Assembly (NCBI GenBank): GCA_947259295.1
Contig: CAMYMG010000058.1
Coordinates: forward strand, 186,001-250,000
Direction of reading: 5' to 3'
Length of the DNA: 64,000 bases
Source: an uncultured Rhizobiaceae bacterium
GTDB lineage: Bacteria > Pseudomonadota > Alphaproteobacteria > Rhizobiales > Rhizobiaceae
Shown: piece after piece, positions 23,325 through 32,870 of the stretch
Numbering within the stretch: the stretch's first letter is position 1
Layout: every line of letters begins with the position of its first letter
The notes under the pieces: generated by a model
Told to the model about the DNA's origin: nothing
Database searches by the model: none
Seen by the model: only the letters and a program-made list of their open reading frames with translations
Made by a program: the position numbers and the translations under genes

Positions 23325-23819
23325 CTAGCGAAGATCGCGCCGCATGACAAGCGCGCCGGAAGCGCCGGTCGCCGACTGGTAGTAGTTCGGGCGCTTGCCG
23401 ACCTCGGAGAAGCCGAACCGGCGGTAGAGCGCGATGGCCGCCGCATTGTGTTCGTCGACCTCGAGGAACAGCGCCTCGGCACGTTCGCGGTGCAGTTCGC
23501 GCAGCACCGCGTCCATCAGCTTCCAGCCAAGGCCCTGCCTGCGGTGCGCCCTTGCCACCGCGATCGTCAGGATTTCCGCCTCGCCGGCAGCCAGCCGCGC
23601 CAGAACGAAGCCGACGGGCGCTTGCGCTCTGCGGCCGGTCTCGCGGGCGACGAAGCCGAACACCGTATCCTGCTCGAGCAGGCTGGCGAATTCCCCGTCG
23701 GTCCAGGGCCGGTGAAAATCCTCCTGGTGCAGCGTGGCAATGGCCGGACTGTCGTTCGCCGACAGCGGCTCGAGCGAATAGTCGCGCAGGCGCCGCGTGA
23801 GGAAGGGGATGCGTATCAT
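23325..23819 (-). CDS. rimI: ribosomal protein S18-alanine N-acetyltransferase
   Basis: A 164-residue GNAT acetyltransferase with the acetyl-CoA loop (AHRRQGLGWKLM, about 90-101) and the RimI-typical ALFLEVDEHNAAAIALYRR stretch. RimI acetylates the N-terminus of S18. It overlaps tsaB by four bases, and the tsaB-rimI pairing is widespread, which separates it from other GNAT proteins. ATG 23819. Confidence 0.92.
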   Translation of the reverse strand: MIRIPFLTRRLRDYSLEPLSANDSPAIATLHQEDFHRPWTDGEFASLLEQDTVFGFVARETGRRAQAPVGFVLARLAAGEAEILTIAVARAHRRQGLGWKLMDAVLRELHRERAEALFLEVDEHNAAAIALYRRFGFSEVGKRPNYYQSATGASGALVMRRDLR

Positions 23820-24496
23820 TTGGGCTGCCGTGCCAGCACGAAGCCAGCCTGTGGCTTGGCATCGGCATCGCGGAGATAAAGCGGTTTAGGCTTTTCCGCA
23901 CCTGCCTCCCTGCCGGCGGCGATCGCGGCATAAAAGCGGATATCCGCCGTTGCCAGTTGCGGACCGACATCGAGTTTCACGGTCGCGGCCTCGGCGATGC
24001 GTTCCGCCGCAGAGCCGGCGACCAGCAGTGAATTGTTCTCCGCATAGGCCACGGCATCCGCCAGCGTCATGACCGCCGGCGGAGAAATGACCTCGCCTGC
24101 CTCGTCGTAAATGGCGGCATTGATCTCGCCGCGACCCGCGTCAATCGCGCCCATCACCTGGCGCGCGCCGAACCGGTCGCGCGTTTCGGCGGCGATTGCC
24201 TCGAGCGTGGTCACGCCGATCGCCGGCACCTTCAGCGCCATGGCAAAACCACGCGCGGCGGAAACGCCGACACGCACGCCGGTGAACGACCCGGGCCCGA
24301 CGCTGACCGCAATCGAGCCGATATCCGCGAACGCGACATCGGCCTCGCGCATCGCCTCCTCGACCACGGTCATCAGATGTTCCGCATGGCCCTTGCCGAG
24401 GTCGAGAACGGCGCGGCCGAGTTCGCGGCCCGCCTGCGTGTCAAAGACGCAGGCGGCGCAGAGGGTGGATGCGGTGTCGATGACGAGAAGGTTCAT
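23816..24496 (-). CDS. tsaB: tRNA threonylcarbamoyladenosine biosynthesis protein TsaB
   Basis: TsaB is the non-catalytic partner of TsaD in making t6A37 of ANN-decoding tRNAs. The 226-residue product has the ASKHA-like start LVIDTASTLCAACVFD, the H-less TsaB core (GPGSFTGVRVGVSAARGFA) and normal length. It begins the tsaB-rimI-plsC-miaB run, so two tRNA position-37 modification genes share a transcript. ATG 24496. Confidence 0.95.
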   Translation of the reverse strand: MNLLVIDTASTLCAACVFDTQAGRELGRAVLDLGKGHAEHLMTVVEEAMREADVAFADIGSIAVSVGPGSFTGVRVGVSAARGFAMALKVPAIGVTTLEAIAAETRDRFGARQVMGAIDAGRGEINAAIYDEAGEVISPPAVMTLADAVAYAENNSLLVAGSAAERIAEAATVKLDVGPQLATADIRFYAAIAAGREAGAEKPKPLYLRDADAKPQAGFVLARQPK

Positions 24497-24591
24497 GGAC
24501 GAGTCAGCCGGCGACCGGTCGGCATCCCGACGTGAATGTCAGGGAGCCCGCCCGGTCCGGCCGCGATCTTGGGACCGACAGGCCCATGGTT

Positions 24592-26769
24592 TCAGTCACC
24601 GCGCCGCTGTGCCTTCAGCTCAAGACGGCGCGCATGCAGCACCGGCTCGGTATAGCCGCTTGGCTGCTCGCGCCCCTTGAAGACTAGGTCGCAGGCAGCC
24701 TGGAAGGCGATCGAGGCATCGAAATCGCGCGCCATGGGATGATAGAGCGGGTCGCCCTCGTTCTGGCGGTCGACGACGCCGGCCATGCGCTTCATCGTCT
24801 CCATGACCTGGGCTTGGCTGCAGACGCCGTGATGAAGCCAGTTGGCAATGTGCTGCGAGGATATGCGCAGCGTGGCGCGGTCTTCCATGAGCCCGACATC
24901 GTTGATGTCCGGCACCTTGGAGCAGCCGACACCTTGATCGATCCAGCGCACGACGTAGCCCAGGATACCCTGCGCATTGTTGTCGAGTTCCTTCTGGATT
25001 TCTTCCGGCGTCCAGTTGGGCCGAACCGCCACCGGGATCGACAGGATGTCGTCGAGCTTTGCCATCGGCCGGCTTTTCAGCTGCGCCTGGACGGCGTGCA
25101 CGTCGACCTTGTGATAGTGCGTCGCGTGCAGCGTCGCGGCTGTCGGGGACGGCACCCAGGCCGTGTTGGCACCCGCCTGCGGGTGGCCGATCTTCTGCTC
25201 CAGCATCGCCGCCATCAGGTCGGGCATGGCCCACATGCCCTTGCCGATCTGCGCGTGGCCGGCCAGCCCGCACTGAAGCCCGACATCGACGTTGCGCGCC
25301 TCGTAGGCCGAAATCCAGGCCGACTGCTTCATGTCGCCCTTGCGGATCATCGGGCCGGCTTCCATCGAGGTGTGGATCTCGTCGCCGGTCCGGTCGAGAA
25401 AACCGGTGTTGATGAAGACGACCCTCTGCCTGGCCGCCCGAATGCACTCCTTGAGGTTCACCGTGGTGCGGCGTTCCTCGTCCATGATGCCCATCTTCAG
25501 CGTGTTGGGCGCGAGGCCCAGCATCTCTTCGACCCGTCCGAAGATTTCGACCGCGAAGGCCACCTCCTCCGGCCCGTGCATCTTCGGCTTGACGATATAC
25601 ATGGAGCCGGCGCGCGAATTCTTGCGGCGACCATTCGGCCCGATGTCGTGCATGGCGATCAGCGCGGTGACCGCGGCATCCATCATGCCTTCCGGGATTT
25701 CATTGCCGTCTGCGTCTAGGATCGCCGGGTTGGTCATGAGATGACCGACATTGCGGACCAGCATCAGCGACCGGCCGACGACCTCGAAGGACGACCCGTC
25801 GGGCGCCGTGTATTCACGGTCGGGGTTGAGTTTCCTGACGAATGTCTTGCCGCCCTTTGAGACGTCTTCCTCGAGGTCGCCCTTCATCAGGCCGAGCCAG
25901 TTGCGGTAGGCCGCCACCTTGTCCTCGGCATCGACGGCGGCGATCGAATCCTCGAAATCCTGAATCGTCGTCAGTGCCGATTCCAGCCAGACGTCCGAGA
26001 TATGCGCCGGGTCGGATTGACCGATCGTCGACGTGGCGTCGATCAGCACCTCGATATGGATACCGTTGTTCTTGAGCAGCAAGCGTTCGGGCGAGGCCGT
26101 GTCGCCGAGATAGCCGGCGAATTTCTCCGGCTGCTTGAGGCCGACACTTGTCCCGTCCTGCAACGCGACGGCAAGCTGCGCGTCCTGCACCGCGAAGCTG
26201 CGCGCCTCCTGCCAGGTACCTTTCTGCAGCGGCGCCGCGTCGTTCAAGAAGTCGCGCACCCAGGCGATCACCTTCCCGCCGCGAACCGGATTGTAGCCCT
26301 TGCCCTTCTCCGCGCCGCCCTCTTCGGCAATCGCATCGGTGCCGTAGAGCGCATCGTAAAGCGAGCCCCAGCGGGCGTTCGCCGCGTTCAACGCGTAGCG
26401 CGCATTGGCCACCGGCACGACGAGCTGCGGCCCGGCGACCATCGAGATTTCGGGATCGACATTGTCGGTGGTGACGCTGAAGGCCGGTCCCTCGGGCACG
26501 AGGTAGCCGATCTCGGTGAGGAAGGACTTGTAGGCTTCCATGTCGGAGGGCGCACCGTTGGCGCGGTGCCATTCGTCGATCGTCTGCTGCAGGCTGTCGC
26601 GTTTCGCCAGGAGTTCGCGGTTGCGTGGTCCGAGGTCGCTGACGATCGATGACAGACCGGCCCAGAAGCGCGCCGCGTCGATCCCCGTGCCGGGGATGAC
26701 TTCGCCATTGACGAAGTCATGAAGCTCGCGTGCGACCTGCAGGCCGGAGATCTCTATGCGATCGGTCAT
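24592..26769 (-). CDS. glcB: malate synthase G
   Basis: This enzyme condenses glyoxylate with acetyl-CoA to malate in the glyoxylate bypass. At 725 residues it has the long G-isoform length; visible stretches include [17 protein letters not shown] and [14 protein letters not shown], both near the active site, and the C-terminal helical plug. ATG 26769 gives [12 protein letters not shown]; the open frame extends 132 bases farther without family sequence. No isocitrate lyase is nearby. It is divergent from the sugar operon at 27.0 kb. Confidence 0.96.
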   Translation of the reverse strand: MTDRIEISGLQVARELHDFVNGEVIPGTGIDAARFWAGLSSIVSDLGPRNRELLAKRDSLQQTIDEWHRANGAPSDMEAYKSFLTEIGYLVPEGPAFSVTTDNVDPEISMVAGPQLVVPVANARYALNAANARWGSLYDALYGTDAIAEEGGAEKGKGYNPVRGGKVIAWVRDFLNDAAPLQKGTWQEARSFAVQDAQLAVALQDGTSVGLKQPEKFAGYLGDTASPERLLLKNNGIHIEVLIDATSTIGQSDPAHISDVWLESALTTIQDFEDSIAAVDAEDKVAAYRNWLGLMKGDLEEDVSKGGKTFVRKLNPDREYTAPDGSSFEVVGRSLMLVRNVGHLMTNPAILDADGNEIPEGMMDAAVTALIAMHDIGPNGRRKNSRAGSMYIVKPKMHGPEEVAFAVEIFGRVEEMLGLAPNTLKMGIMDEERRTTVNLKECIRAARQRVVFINTGFLDRTGDEIHTSMEAGPMIRKGDMKQSAWISAYEARNVDVGLQCGLAGHAQIGKGMWAMPDLMAAMLEQKIGHPQAGANTAWVPSPTAATLHATHYHKVDVHAVQAQLKSRPMAKLDDILSIPVAVRPNWTPEEIQKELDNNAQGILGYVVRWIDQGVGCSKVPDINDVGLMEDRATLRISSQHIANWLHHGVCSQAQVMETMKRMAGVVDRQNEGDPLYHPMARDFDASIAFQAACDLVFKGREQPSGYTEPVLHARRLELKAQRRGD

Positions 26770-26816
26770 CAAATGGGCTCCAGCTATCGGATTTCGGCCT
26801 GCGGAATTGTCGGCTT

Positions 26817-26843
26817 TTGACCATGCCGGGCCCGAAGGGTCAA
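26817..26843. promoter_or_regulatory. inverted TTGACC repeat between divergent genes
   Basis: TTGACC (26817-26822) and GGTCAA (26838-26843) face each other across a core containing GGGCCC, in the 244-base gap between glcB and the SDR gene. Each arm could be a -35 box reading outwards or an operator half-site. No convincing -10 box accompanies either, so the role is open. Confidence 0.3.
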
Positions 26844-27013
26844 TTCGCCATATGGTGCAATGGCTTGGTTCGCATGGAAAATGGCGCCTCGCATCGCGCA
26901 TGACAACAAACCTGCCTTAAAAAAATCGCCGCTAACGGGCCTTGCCCTCGGCGCGGGCTTCGCCGATACGTTGTGCCCGCTGCTCGAAACAAGCCTTCAG
27001 GAGGTCGCACTAC

Positions 27014-27781
27014 ATGATGCCATCGGCGCAATTCCCGGACCTCAAAGGCGCGTCCGTCCTGATCACCGGTGGCGGCAGCGGCATCGGCGCTGCGCTCACG
27101 GAGGGCTTTGTCCGCCAGGGCAGCAAGGTAGCGTTTATCGACATTGCCGACGCACCCAGCCGCGAACTCTGCGACCGTCTCGAGAAGTCCGCCGGGAACC
27201 GCCCGCTGTACCTGAACGCAGACCTACGCGACATCGAGGCACTGCGCGCGGCAGTCGCGGAAGCCGCCAAGGCTCATGGCCCCGCGACCGTGCTCGTCAA
27301 CAATGCCGCATACGACCAGCGCCATGAGTTGAAGGACGTCACGGTCGATTTCTGGGACGAGAACCAGGCAATCAACCTGCGCCCGCAGTTCTTCGCCGTG
27401 CAGGCGGTCGCACCGGAGATGATCAAGGCCGGCAAGGGCTCGATCATCAACTTCACCTCCACCTCGTTCATGATGAACAATCCCGACATGCCGTCCTACA
27501 CGGCCGCCAAGGCAGGGGTGATCGGCCTCACCAAGGGCCTCGCCGGCAAGCTCGGACCCCACGGCATCCGCGTCAACGCCGTCGCACCCGGCTGGGTCAT
27601 TACCGAGCGCCAGCAGAAGCTCTGGGTCACCCCGGAAGCACTCAAGGCGCATGTCGACAAGCAGAGCATCCGTGAGGTGATGCAGCCGGTCGACCTCGTC
27701 GGTCCTTGCCTGTTCCTTGCATCGGACGCTGCCGGCATGGTGAGCGCGCACACGCTGATCGTCGACGGGGGCTATTTTTGA
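27014..27781 (+). CDS. SDR dehydrogenase of the sugar operon, possibly galactose 1-dehydrogenase
   Basis: This 255-residue short-chain dehydrogenase has the NAD(P) loop TGGGSGIG, the NNAA motif, the catalytic Ser (FTSTS) and YTAAK (Tyr-x3-Lys). ATG 27014 is preceded by AGGAGGTC, a near-perfect ribosome-binding site. It overlaps dgoK by four bases and is the first gene of a five-gene run. With DgoK, DgoA and a lactonase next to it, oxidation of D-galactose (or a similar aldose) to its lactone is the natural guess; the substrate cannot be read from the sequence. Confidence 0.85.
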   Translation: MMPSAQFPDLKGASVLITGGGSGIGAALTEGFVRQGSKVAFIDIADAPSRELCDRLEKSAGNRPLYLNADLRDIEALRAAVAEAAKAHGPATVLVNNAAYDQRHELKDVTVDFWDENQAINLRPQFFAVQAVAPEMIKAGKGSIINFTSTSFMMNNPDMPSYTAAKAGVIGLTKGLAGKLGPHGIRVNAVAPGWVITERQQKLWVTPEALKAHVDKQSIREVMQPVDLVGPCLFLASDAAGMVSAHTLIVDGGYF

Positions 27782-28713
27782 GCGAAGCCGCGCTTGCCGC
27801 CGTCGATTGGGGCACCTCGAGCTTCAGGCTCTGGCTGCTTGACGCCAAAGGCGCGGTTGTTGCCGAGAGGCGCGGCCCGGACGGCATGCTCGTCGCCGGC
27901 ACCGAAGGATTTTCCGCCATCCTGGAGCGCTATCTGGCCGACGCCGGAGCGCCAGCCGACCTTCGCGTGATCGTCTGCGGCATGGCCGGAGCCCGCCAGG
28001 GCTGGGTCGAGGCGCCTTACGTCTCAGTGCCTGCCGGCGTCGATGCCATCCTCGCCGGCGCGGTAGCAGCGCCGGCGGCGGGACGCGACGTGCGCATTCT
28101 GCCCGGCCTCGCGCAACGACAGGCCGATGCACCGGATGTCATGCGCGGCGAGGAAACCCAGCTCGCCGGCATTCTGCCGCTCTTCAGCCAGGGCAACCAC
28201 CTCATCTGCATGCCGGGCACCCATTCCAAATGGGTCGAGGCCGAGGACGGTGTCATCGAAAGCTTCCGGACATGGCTCACAGGCGAATTGTTCTCTCTCA
28301 TGTCCACGCACTCCATCCTGCGCCATTCCCTGGACGGGGCGCCGGGCGCCGCCGCACACGATGATCCGGTGTTCGCCAACGCCTGCGGCCGCGCGCTTGA
28401 AGACGGTGGCGATGTCGGCTCCGGCCTGTTCCGCATCCGTGCCGCCACCCTGCTCCAGGACCTGCAGCCCGCCGATGCCGCGGCGACATTGTCGGGCCTG
28501 CTGATCGGTGCTGAAATCGCGTCTGCCCGTCGGGTTTTCCAGGCTTCCTCACAGCAGGTAGTGCTCGTTGCCTCCGGCGCGTTGGGCCTGCTTTATGCCA
28601 CGGCGCTGAAGCTTGCGGGCTGCACGGTCATCCAGGCAGACGCCGAAGAGGCTGTGCGCACCGGTCTCTTCGAGGCAGCGAAACGGTTGGGTTGGGTCGA
28701 GAGAGCAGCATGA
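27778..28713 (+). CDS. dgoK: 2-dehydro-3-deoxygalactonokinase
   Basis: DgoK phosphorylates 2-keto-3-deoxygalactonate. The 311-residue product has the family start AAVDWGTSSFRLWLL (phosphate-binding DWGTS), HSKWVEAEDG in a conserved CMPGTHSKW block, and a C-terminal nucleotide-binding region. The only plausible start is TTG 27778, which overlaps the preceding TGA (TTGA); an in-frame ATG at 27706 would lie deep within the SDR gene and add unconserved sequence. The dgoK stop overlaps the dgoA start by four bases. Confidence 0.92.
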   Translation: MSEAALAAVDWGTSSFRLWLLDAKGAVVAERRGPDGMLVAGTEGFSAILERYLADAGAPADLRVIVCGMAGARQGWVEAPYVSVPAGVDAILAGAVAAPAAGRDVRILPGLAQRQADAPDVMRGEETQLAGILPLFSQGNHLICMPGTHSKWVEAEDGVIESFRTWLTGELFSLMSTHSILRHSLDGAPGAAAHDDPVFANACGRALEDGGDVGSGLFRIRAATLLQDLQPADAAATLSGLLIGAEIASARRVFQASSQQVVLVASGALGLLYATALKLAGCTVIQADAEEAVRTGLFEAAKRLGWVERAA

Positions 28714-29348
28714 GCACGCCATTCCCGAAGCTGCGCCGCAACCTCGTCGCCATCCTGCGCGGGCTGAAGCCCGAGCAAGCGCTGTCGATGGCGTCTGCGG
28801 TGTTCGAGGCCGGCATCGAGGCCATCGAGGTGCCGCTCAATTCGCCGGACCCGTTTGTGTCGATCGAGCGTATCGTCGGCGCGTTGCCCGGCAGCGCACT
28901 GACCGGTGCGGGAACCGTACTCACGCCCTCGCAGGTCGACAGCCTCAACCAGGCCGGCGGCCGGCTGCTCGTCAGCCCCAACATCGACGGTGAGGTGATG
29001 GCGCGGGCGCAGGACTACGGCATGGTCACCATGCCGGGCGTCTTCACCCCGACCGAGGCGTTCTTCGCGCTTAAATGTGGCGCTTCGGCGCTGAAATTCT
29101 TTCCGGCGAGCGCGCTCGGGCCGCGCGGCATTTCGGCAATCATGGCGGTGTTGCCCAAGGACGCCGTCATCGGCGCGGTCGGCGGCGTTTCGGACAAGGA
29201 TTTTGGCGACTATGCCCGGATCGGCGTTCGCACCTTCGGGCTGGGATCGAGCCTGTTTGCGCCGGGCATGAGCGTCGACGAGGTCAAGCGACGTGCCATG
29301 TCGGCGGTTGCGGCCTGGGATGAAGTTTTTGGGGGAGCAGCCGAATGA
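28710..29348 (+). CDS. dgoA: 2-dehydro-3-deoxy-6-phosphogalactonate aldolase
   Basis: DgoA splits KDPGal into pyruvate and glyceraldehyde-3-phosphate. The 212-residue KDPG/KDPGal-aldolase fold shows LVAILRGLKPEQAL (catalytic Glu-equivalent region is IEAIEVPLN), GAGTVLT and the Schiff-base lysine in ALKFFPAS. The partner kinase DgoK next door favours galactonate over gluconate chemistry. ATG 28710 overlaps the dgoK stop (ATGA), and the gene overlaps the lactonase start in the same way. Confidence 0.94.
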   Translation: MSTPFPKLRRNLVAILRGLKPEQALSMASAVFEAGIEAIEVPLNSPDPFVSIERIVGALPGSALTGAGTVLTPSQVDSLNQAGGRLLVSPNIDGEVMARAQDYGMVTMPGVFTPTEAFFALKCGASALKFFPASALGPRGISAIMAVLPKDAVIGAVGGVSDKDFGDYARIGVRTFGLGSSLFAPGMSVDEVKRRAMSAVAAWDEVFGGAAE

Positions 29349-30223
29349 CCACCCCGAGCGTCACGATCCTGTCCGAGATCGATTGCCACCTTGGCGAAGG
29401 TCCGACCTACGATCCAGTCTCCGGCAAATTCTTCTGGTTCGACATCCGCGGCAGGAAACTGCTCGAAAAGCCGATGCCCGACGGCACCGTCGTGGTGCAT
29501 GACCTGCCTGAAATGACCAGCGCGCTCGCCGTCGTCGACGACGACCGGCAGTTGCTGGTGACAGAAACAGGTCTCTACATTCGCGAAGTACGAACCGGCG
29601 CCATAACGCTGCATCGCCCGCTCGAGGCCGACCACTCCCTCACCCGCTCCAACGATTCACGTGTCCATCCGTGCGGCGCGTTCTGGATCGGCACGATGGG
29701 CAAGAACGAGGAACACAAGGCGGGCTCGATCTACTGGTACTACAAGGGCGAAATCCGCACGCTGTTTCCCGGCATCACCATTCCGAATTCGATCTGCTTT
29801 TCGCCGGACGGCGCGACCGCCTACTTTACCGATACGGCGGTCAACGTGCTGATGCGAGTGGACTGCGACCCTCTCACCGGCCTGCCCGTCGGCGAGCCGG
29901 CCGTCTTCTTCGATCAGCGCAAGGGCAAGGGCGGTCTCGACGGGTCGGTCGTCGATGCCGACGGCGTCCTGTGGAATGCCCGCTGGGGCGCAGCCAGCCT
30001 CGATGCTTACTCGCCCGACGGCAAGCGCATCCAGTCCATCGCCATGCCGGCGTCGCAGAGTTCGTGCCCTGCCTTCGTCGGCCCCCAGGCCGATCGGATC
30101 GCGGTGACATCAGCCTGGCAAGGCATGGATGCCCGGGCGCGCGAACGCGACCCGCATGCCGGCAAGACGTTTCTGGTCGACCTGCCGGTCAGGGGCAGGT
30201 TCGAACCGCGCGTCCTGATCTGA
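29345..30223 (+). CDS. SMP-30/gluconolactonase-family lactonase
   Basis: The 292-residue six-bladed propeller protein has the metal-binding Glu near the start (CHLGEGPTYD), the NDSRVHPCGAFWIGTMG block and the PNSICFSPDG and DGSVVDADG blocks that carry the metal-binding Asn and Asp. It should hydrolyse a sugar lactone, here probably galactonolactone produced by the SDR two genes upstream. The ATGA overlap with dgoA shows tight operon structure. Confidence 0.9.
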   Translation: MTTPSVTILSEIDCHLGEGPTYDPVSGKFFWFDIRGRKLLEKPMPDGTVVVHDLPEMTSALAVVDDDRQLLVTETGLYIREVRTGAITLHRPLEADHSLTRSNDSRVHPCGAFWIGTMGKNEEHKAGSIYWYYKGEIRTLFPGITIPNSICFSPDGATAYFTDTAVNVLMRVDCDPLTGLPVGEPAVFFDQRKGKGGLDGSVVDADGVLWNARWGAASLDAYSPDGKRIQSIAMPASQSSCPAFVGPQADRIAVTSAWQGMDARARERDPHAGKTFLVDLPVRGRFEPRVLI

Positions 30224-30238
30224 CGTCCGGATTGGCAC

Positions 30239-31297
30239 ATGACCGCAGCACGACCCACGCTGTTCCTTGTCTACGAGCCAGAGGAGGCCTGCCGCACGCG
30301 CCTCAAGGCGCAGGGTTTTGCCGACAGGCAGGCGCTCGAAATTTCGTCCTACCTCGCACAGTCGACGGATCTTGCGCCTGAATTCGGCAGCATCGAAAAA
30401 GCATGCAGTGACCGCGGGTTCGTCTTTGCGCCCGTCGCACTCGACGACGCGGCCGTGCGGCTGGCCGGTCAGGACGCCCGTTCGACACTCGTCTGGACGC
30501 TGACCGACGGCATTTCCTATTTTCGCGGCAGCGCAGGCCCAACCCTCGCACGCCTGAACGGATTGACGACTTTCGGCTCTGACGATTCGCTGTTTGCGCT
30601 CTGCCAGGACAAGTTTCGCTCGGGCGCGGTGCTCTCCTCGCTCGGTCTTCCGGTTCCCTCCGCCGGTCTGGCGCAGAACGGTGCGTGGCTGGTCGAGCCG
30701 CCTGCCTCGCCGACCGGTTATTTCGTGAAACCCAACCGGCTGGGTGCCAAGATCGGCATCTGGCCTGATTCGCGCTGCGACACACATGAGCAGGCGCTTG
30801 ACCTCAGCCGGCGCGTCTACGCGTCATACCGGGACAGCGTCGTGGTTCAGCCCTATGTGCCTGGTCGCAACGTCCGAGCGAGCTACCTTACTGTCGAACC
30901 GAAGGCCGGGCCTGAGAAGCTCGGCGTCTTCTTTGTCGATTCGGGCAGCGATTTTCAGACGATGGACGACAGCATGGCGCTTTACGGCGATACTGGTGCG
31001 AGTGCCGCCGCGGAGGGTCGCCGCGCCGAGCCCGAACTGGTGTCGGTCGATGTGGAACAGCCCGCTGCCGCGGCAACCATTCGCCGGATCGCTGCCCGCA
31101 TGATGCATGCGCTTGGCCTGCGCGATGTCTTTTCAGCGGATTTCCGTGTCGAACCCGACGACACGGTCCATCTCATCGAATTCGAGGTGTGCCCCGGCCT
31201 GCCGTGCTTCGACTTCAGGGATTATTGCCGCTCCGTGTGGGGGCTTGATCTTGCGGAGGCGATCGCCGTGTCCGCAGCCAGCCGGCTGGGAAGCTGA
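30239..31297 (+). CDS. D-Ala-D-Ala-ligase-like ATP-grasp protein, function unknown
   Basis: The C-terminal two thirds of this 352-residue protein match the ATP-grasp fold of Ddl: an ATP-binding Lys164 (FVKPNRLGAKIGI), VVVQPYVPGRNV at 201-212, and a metal site with Asp301 and Glu314. In Ddl the last ligand is the Asn of ExN; here it reads E314-F-E316-V-C-P-G. The N-terminal third is not recognisable. It follows the lactonase by 15 bases and so is probably transcribed with the sugar operon, though no sugar role is evident. It is not the house-keeping Ddl, which sits in the mur/fts cluster. Confidence 0.72.
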   Translation: MTAARPTLFLVYEPEEACRTRLKAQGFADRQALEISSYLAQSTDLAPEFGSIEKACSDRGFVFAPVALDDAAVRLAGQDARSTLVWTLTDGISYFRGSAGPTLARLNGLTTFGSDDSLFALCQDKFRSGAVLSSLGLPVPSAGLAQNGAWLVEPPASPTGYFVKPNRLGAKIGIWPDSRCDTHEQALDLSRRVYASYRDSVVVQPYVPGRNVRASYLTVEPKAGPEKLGVFFVDSGSDFQTMDDSMALYGDTGASAAAEGRRAEPELVSVDVEQPAAAATIRRIAARMMHALGLRDVFSADFRVEPDDTVHLIEFEVCPGLPCFDFRDYCRSVWGLDLAEAIAVSAASRLGS

Positions 31298-31309
31298 CGC
31301 CGCCTCGGC

Positions 31310-31660
31310 TCAGGCCTTGGCCATGCAGATCTTGGCGACACCCTTGTCAATGAAGCCTAGCTTCTTGGCCGCGGCCTTGGACAGGTCGATGACACGCCCC
31401 TTGATGAAGGGGCCGCGGTCGTTAATGCGCACGATGACAGATTTGCCGTTGCGCTTGTTGGTGACCTTCAGCTTGGTGCCAAACGGCAGGGTGCGGTGGG
31501 CCGCGGTCATTGCCGCCGGATTCATTTCTTCTCCGGATGCCGTCTGCGAGTAAAGCGCATACCAGGAAGCGCTACCGCATTGCGCGGATGCGGGCACTAC
31601 GCCCGAAAAAAGTACAGCCGTCATTGCGGCCGCAATAGCTGCGGCTTTCACATTCATCAT
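31310..31660 (-). CDS. small secreted RlpA-like double-psi barrel protein
   Basis: The 116-residue product has a signal peptide (cleavage likely after ASA, about residue 26) and a single RlpA-type double-psi beta-barrel with [31 protein letters not shown] and RINDRGPF, the last carrying the catalytic Asp-equivalent. There is no SPOR domain, so septal targeting is not expected; weak glycan-cleaving or binding activity in the periplasm is possible. ATG 31660 follows GGAGA. It is convergent with the ATP-grasp gene (12 bases apart). Confidence 0.85.
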   Translation of the reverse strand: MMNVKAAAIAAAMTAVLFSGVVPASAQCGSASWYALYSQTASGEEMNPAAMTAAHRTLPFGTKLKVTNKRNGKSVIVRINDRGPFIKGRVIDLSKAAAKKLGFIDKGVAKICMAKA

Positions 31661-31895
31661 CTTGATCAATTCTCCGTACGTCGTTGGGGACAGCGACTAC
31701 AGTGTGAACAAGGGAGCAAATGCGGCAGCGATCGGGCAGTTCCATGACTGGCCTACACGTTTCCCAACCAGTCGAAACACTTTGTCAGAGTCGCGGAAAT
31801 GCTATGCCTGTCATCGGCGGGGTGCCGAGATACCGAACGGGTCCGCACCCACAGTGACCGCCCAACGCCGACCGGAGAATGCCGAAAGTCTTGAA

Positions 31896-32837
31896 CTAGA
31901 GGCGTCCGAGACGCTCGACCAGCAGGTTGAAGAAACCCTCATGGTCGATGTCGCGCATGTAGGTGACGTTCTTCGGGCGTTTGGTGACGCCCCACCAGTC
32001 GGCAACCGTCATGCCCATGGTCAGTTCGGACGCTGTTTCGACCGTGACATTGATGTTGCGGCCCTCAAACAGTTCCGGCTTGAGAAGCCAGGCGATCACG
32101 CACGGGTCGTGCAGCGGCCCGCCGTCGGTACCGTATTTCTGTTCATCGAACCGCTCGAAGAATTCGAGCATGTCGGCAACGGCGACGCCGACCTTGCTGC
32201 CAAGATTGCGGAATGACGCCGTTCGCTTTGCCGTGGTCAGCGCCTTGTGGGTGCAATCCAGCGGCATCATGGTGATCTGGATGCCGGACTTCAGCACGAC
32301 ATCGGCGGCGTGCGGATCGACATAGATGTTGAATTCGGCTGTCGGCGTGACATTGCCGCCCTCGAAGAAGCCGCCGCCCATCAACACGAGCTGCTTGATC
32401 CGCGGCGCGATCTTCGGCTCGCGGATGAGCGCCTGGGCGATATTGGTCAGCGGGCCGAGCGCACAAAGCGTCACCGTGCCACTCTCTTCCCGCATCAGCG
32501 TCTCGACGATGAAGTCGACCGCATATTGATCCTGCAGCGGCATTTTCGGATCGGGCAGCTCCGGGCCGTTCAGGCCCGTTTTTCCGTGCACCTCTTCGGC
32601 CGTCACCAGATTGCGAACCATCGGACGGATGGCGCCGGAAAAGACCTTGATGTCGGGCCGTCCGGCCAGTTCGCAGATCTTGCGGGCATTCTTCTCGGTC
32701 AGCCGGAGCGGTACGTTTCCTGCCACGGCGGTGATGCCGAGGACGTCGATCTCGGGGCTGGCGAGCGCCAGCAGGATGGCGACGGCGTCATCCTGGCCGG
32801 GATCGGTGTCTATGATAATCGGCGTCACTTCAGCCAT
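31896..32837 (-). CDS. inosine-uridine type nucleoside hydrolase
   Basis: This 313-residue protein cleaves the N-glycosidic bond of ribonucleosides for salvage. The calcium-binding signature DTDPGQDDA at the N-terminus (about 9-17), GNVPL and the LMGGGF and EFNIYVDP blocks are all present. ATG 32837 follows GAGGAAAAATC; the open frame upstream overlaps the start of hsp20 on the other strand. The gene is alone, without a visible transporter, so its preferred substrate is unknown. Confidence 0.93.
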   Translation of the reverse strand: MAEVTPIIIDTDPGQDDAVAILLALASPEIDVLGITAVAGNVPLRLTEKNARKICELAGRPDIKVFSGAIRPMVRNLVTAEEVHGKTGLNGPELPDPKMPLQDQYAVDFIVETLMREESGTVTLCALGPLTNIAQALIREPKIAPRIKQLVLMGGGFFEGGNVTPTAEFNIYVDPHAADVVLKSGIQITMMPLDCTHKALTTAKRTASFRNLGSKVGVAVADMLEFFERFDEQKYGTDGGPLHDPCVIAWLLKPELFEGRNINVTVETASELTMGMTVADWWGVTKRPKNVTYMRDIDHEGFFNLLVERLGRL

Positions 32838-32870
32838 GATTTTTCCTCGCAATGTAGCATTTCGAAAACT

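Noticed and set aside
23290..23970. N-terminal extension of the acyltransferase to 493 residues
   Set aside because: The extra 227 codons overlap rimI and tsaB in another frame; the PlsC protein starts naturally at 23289.
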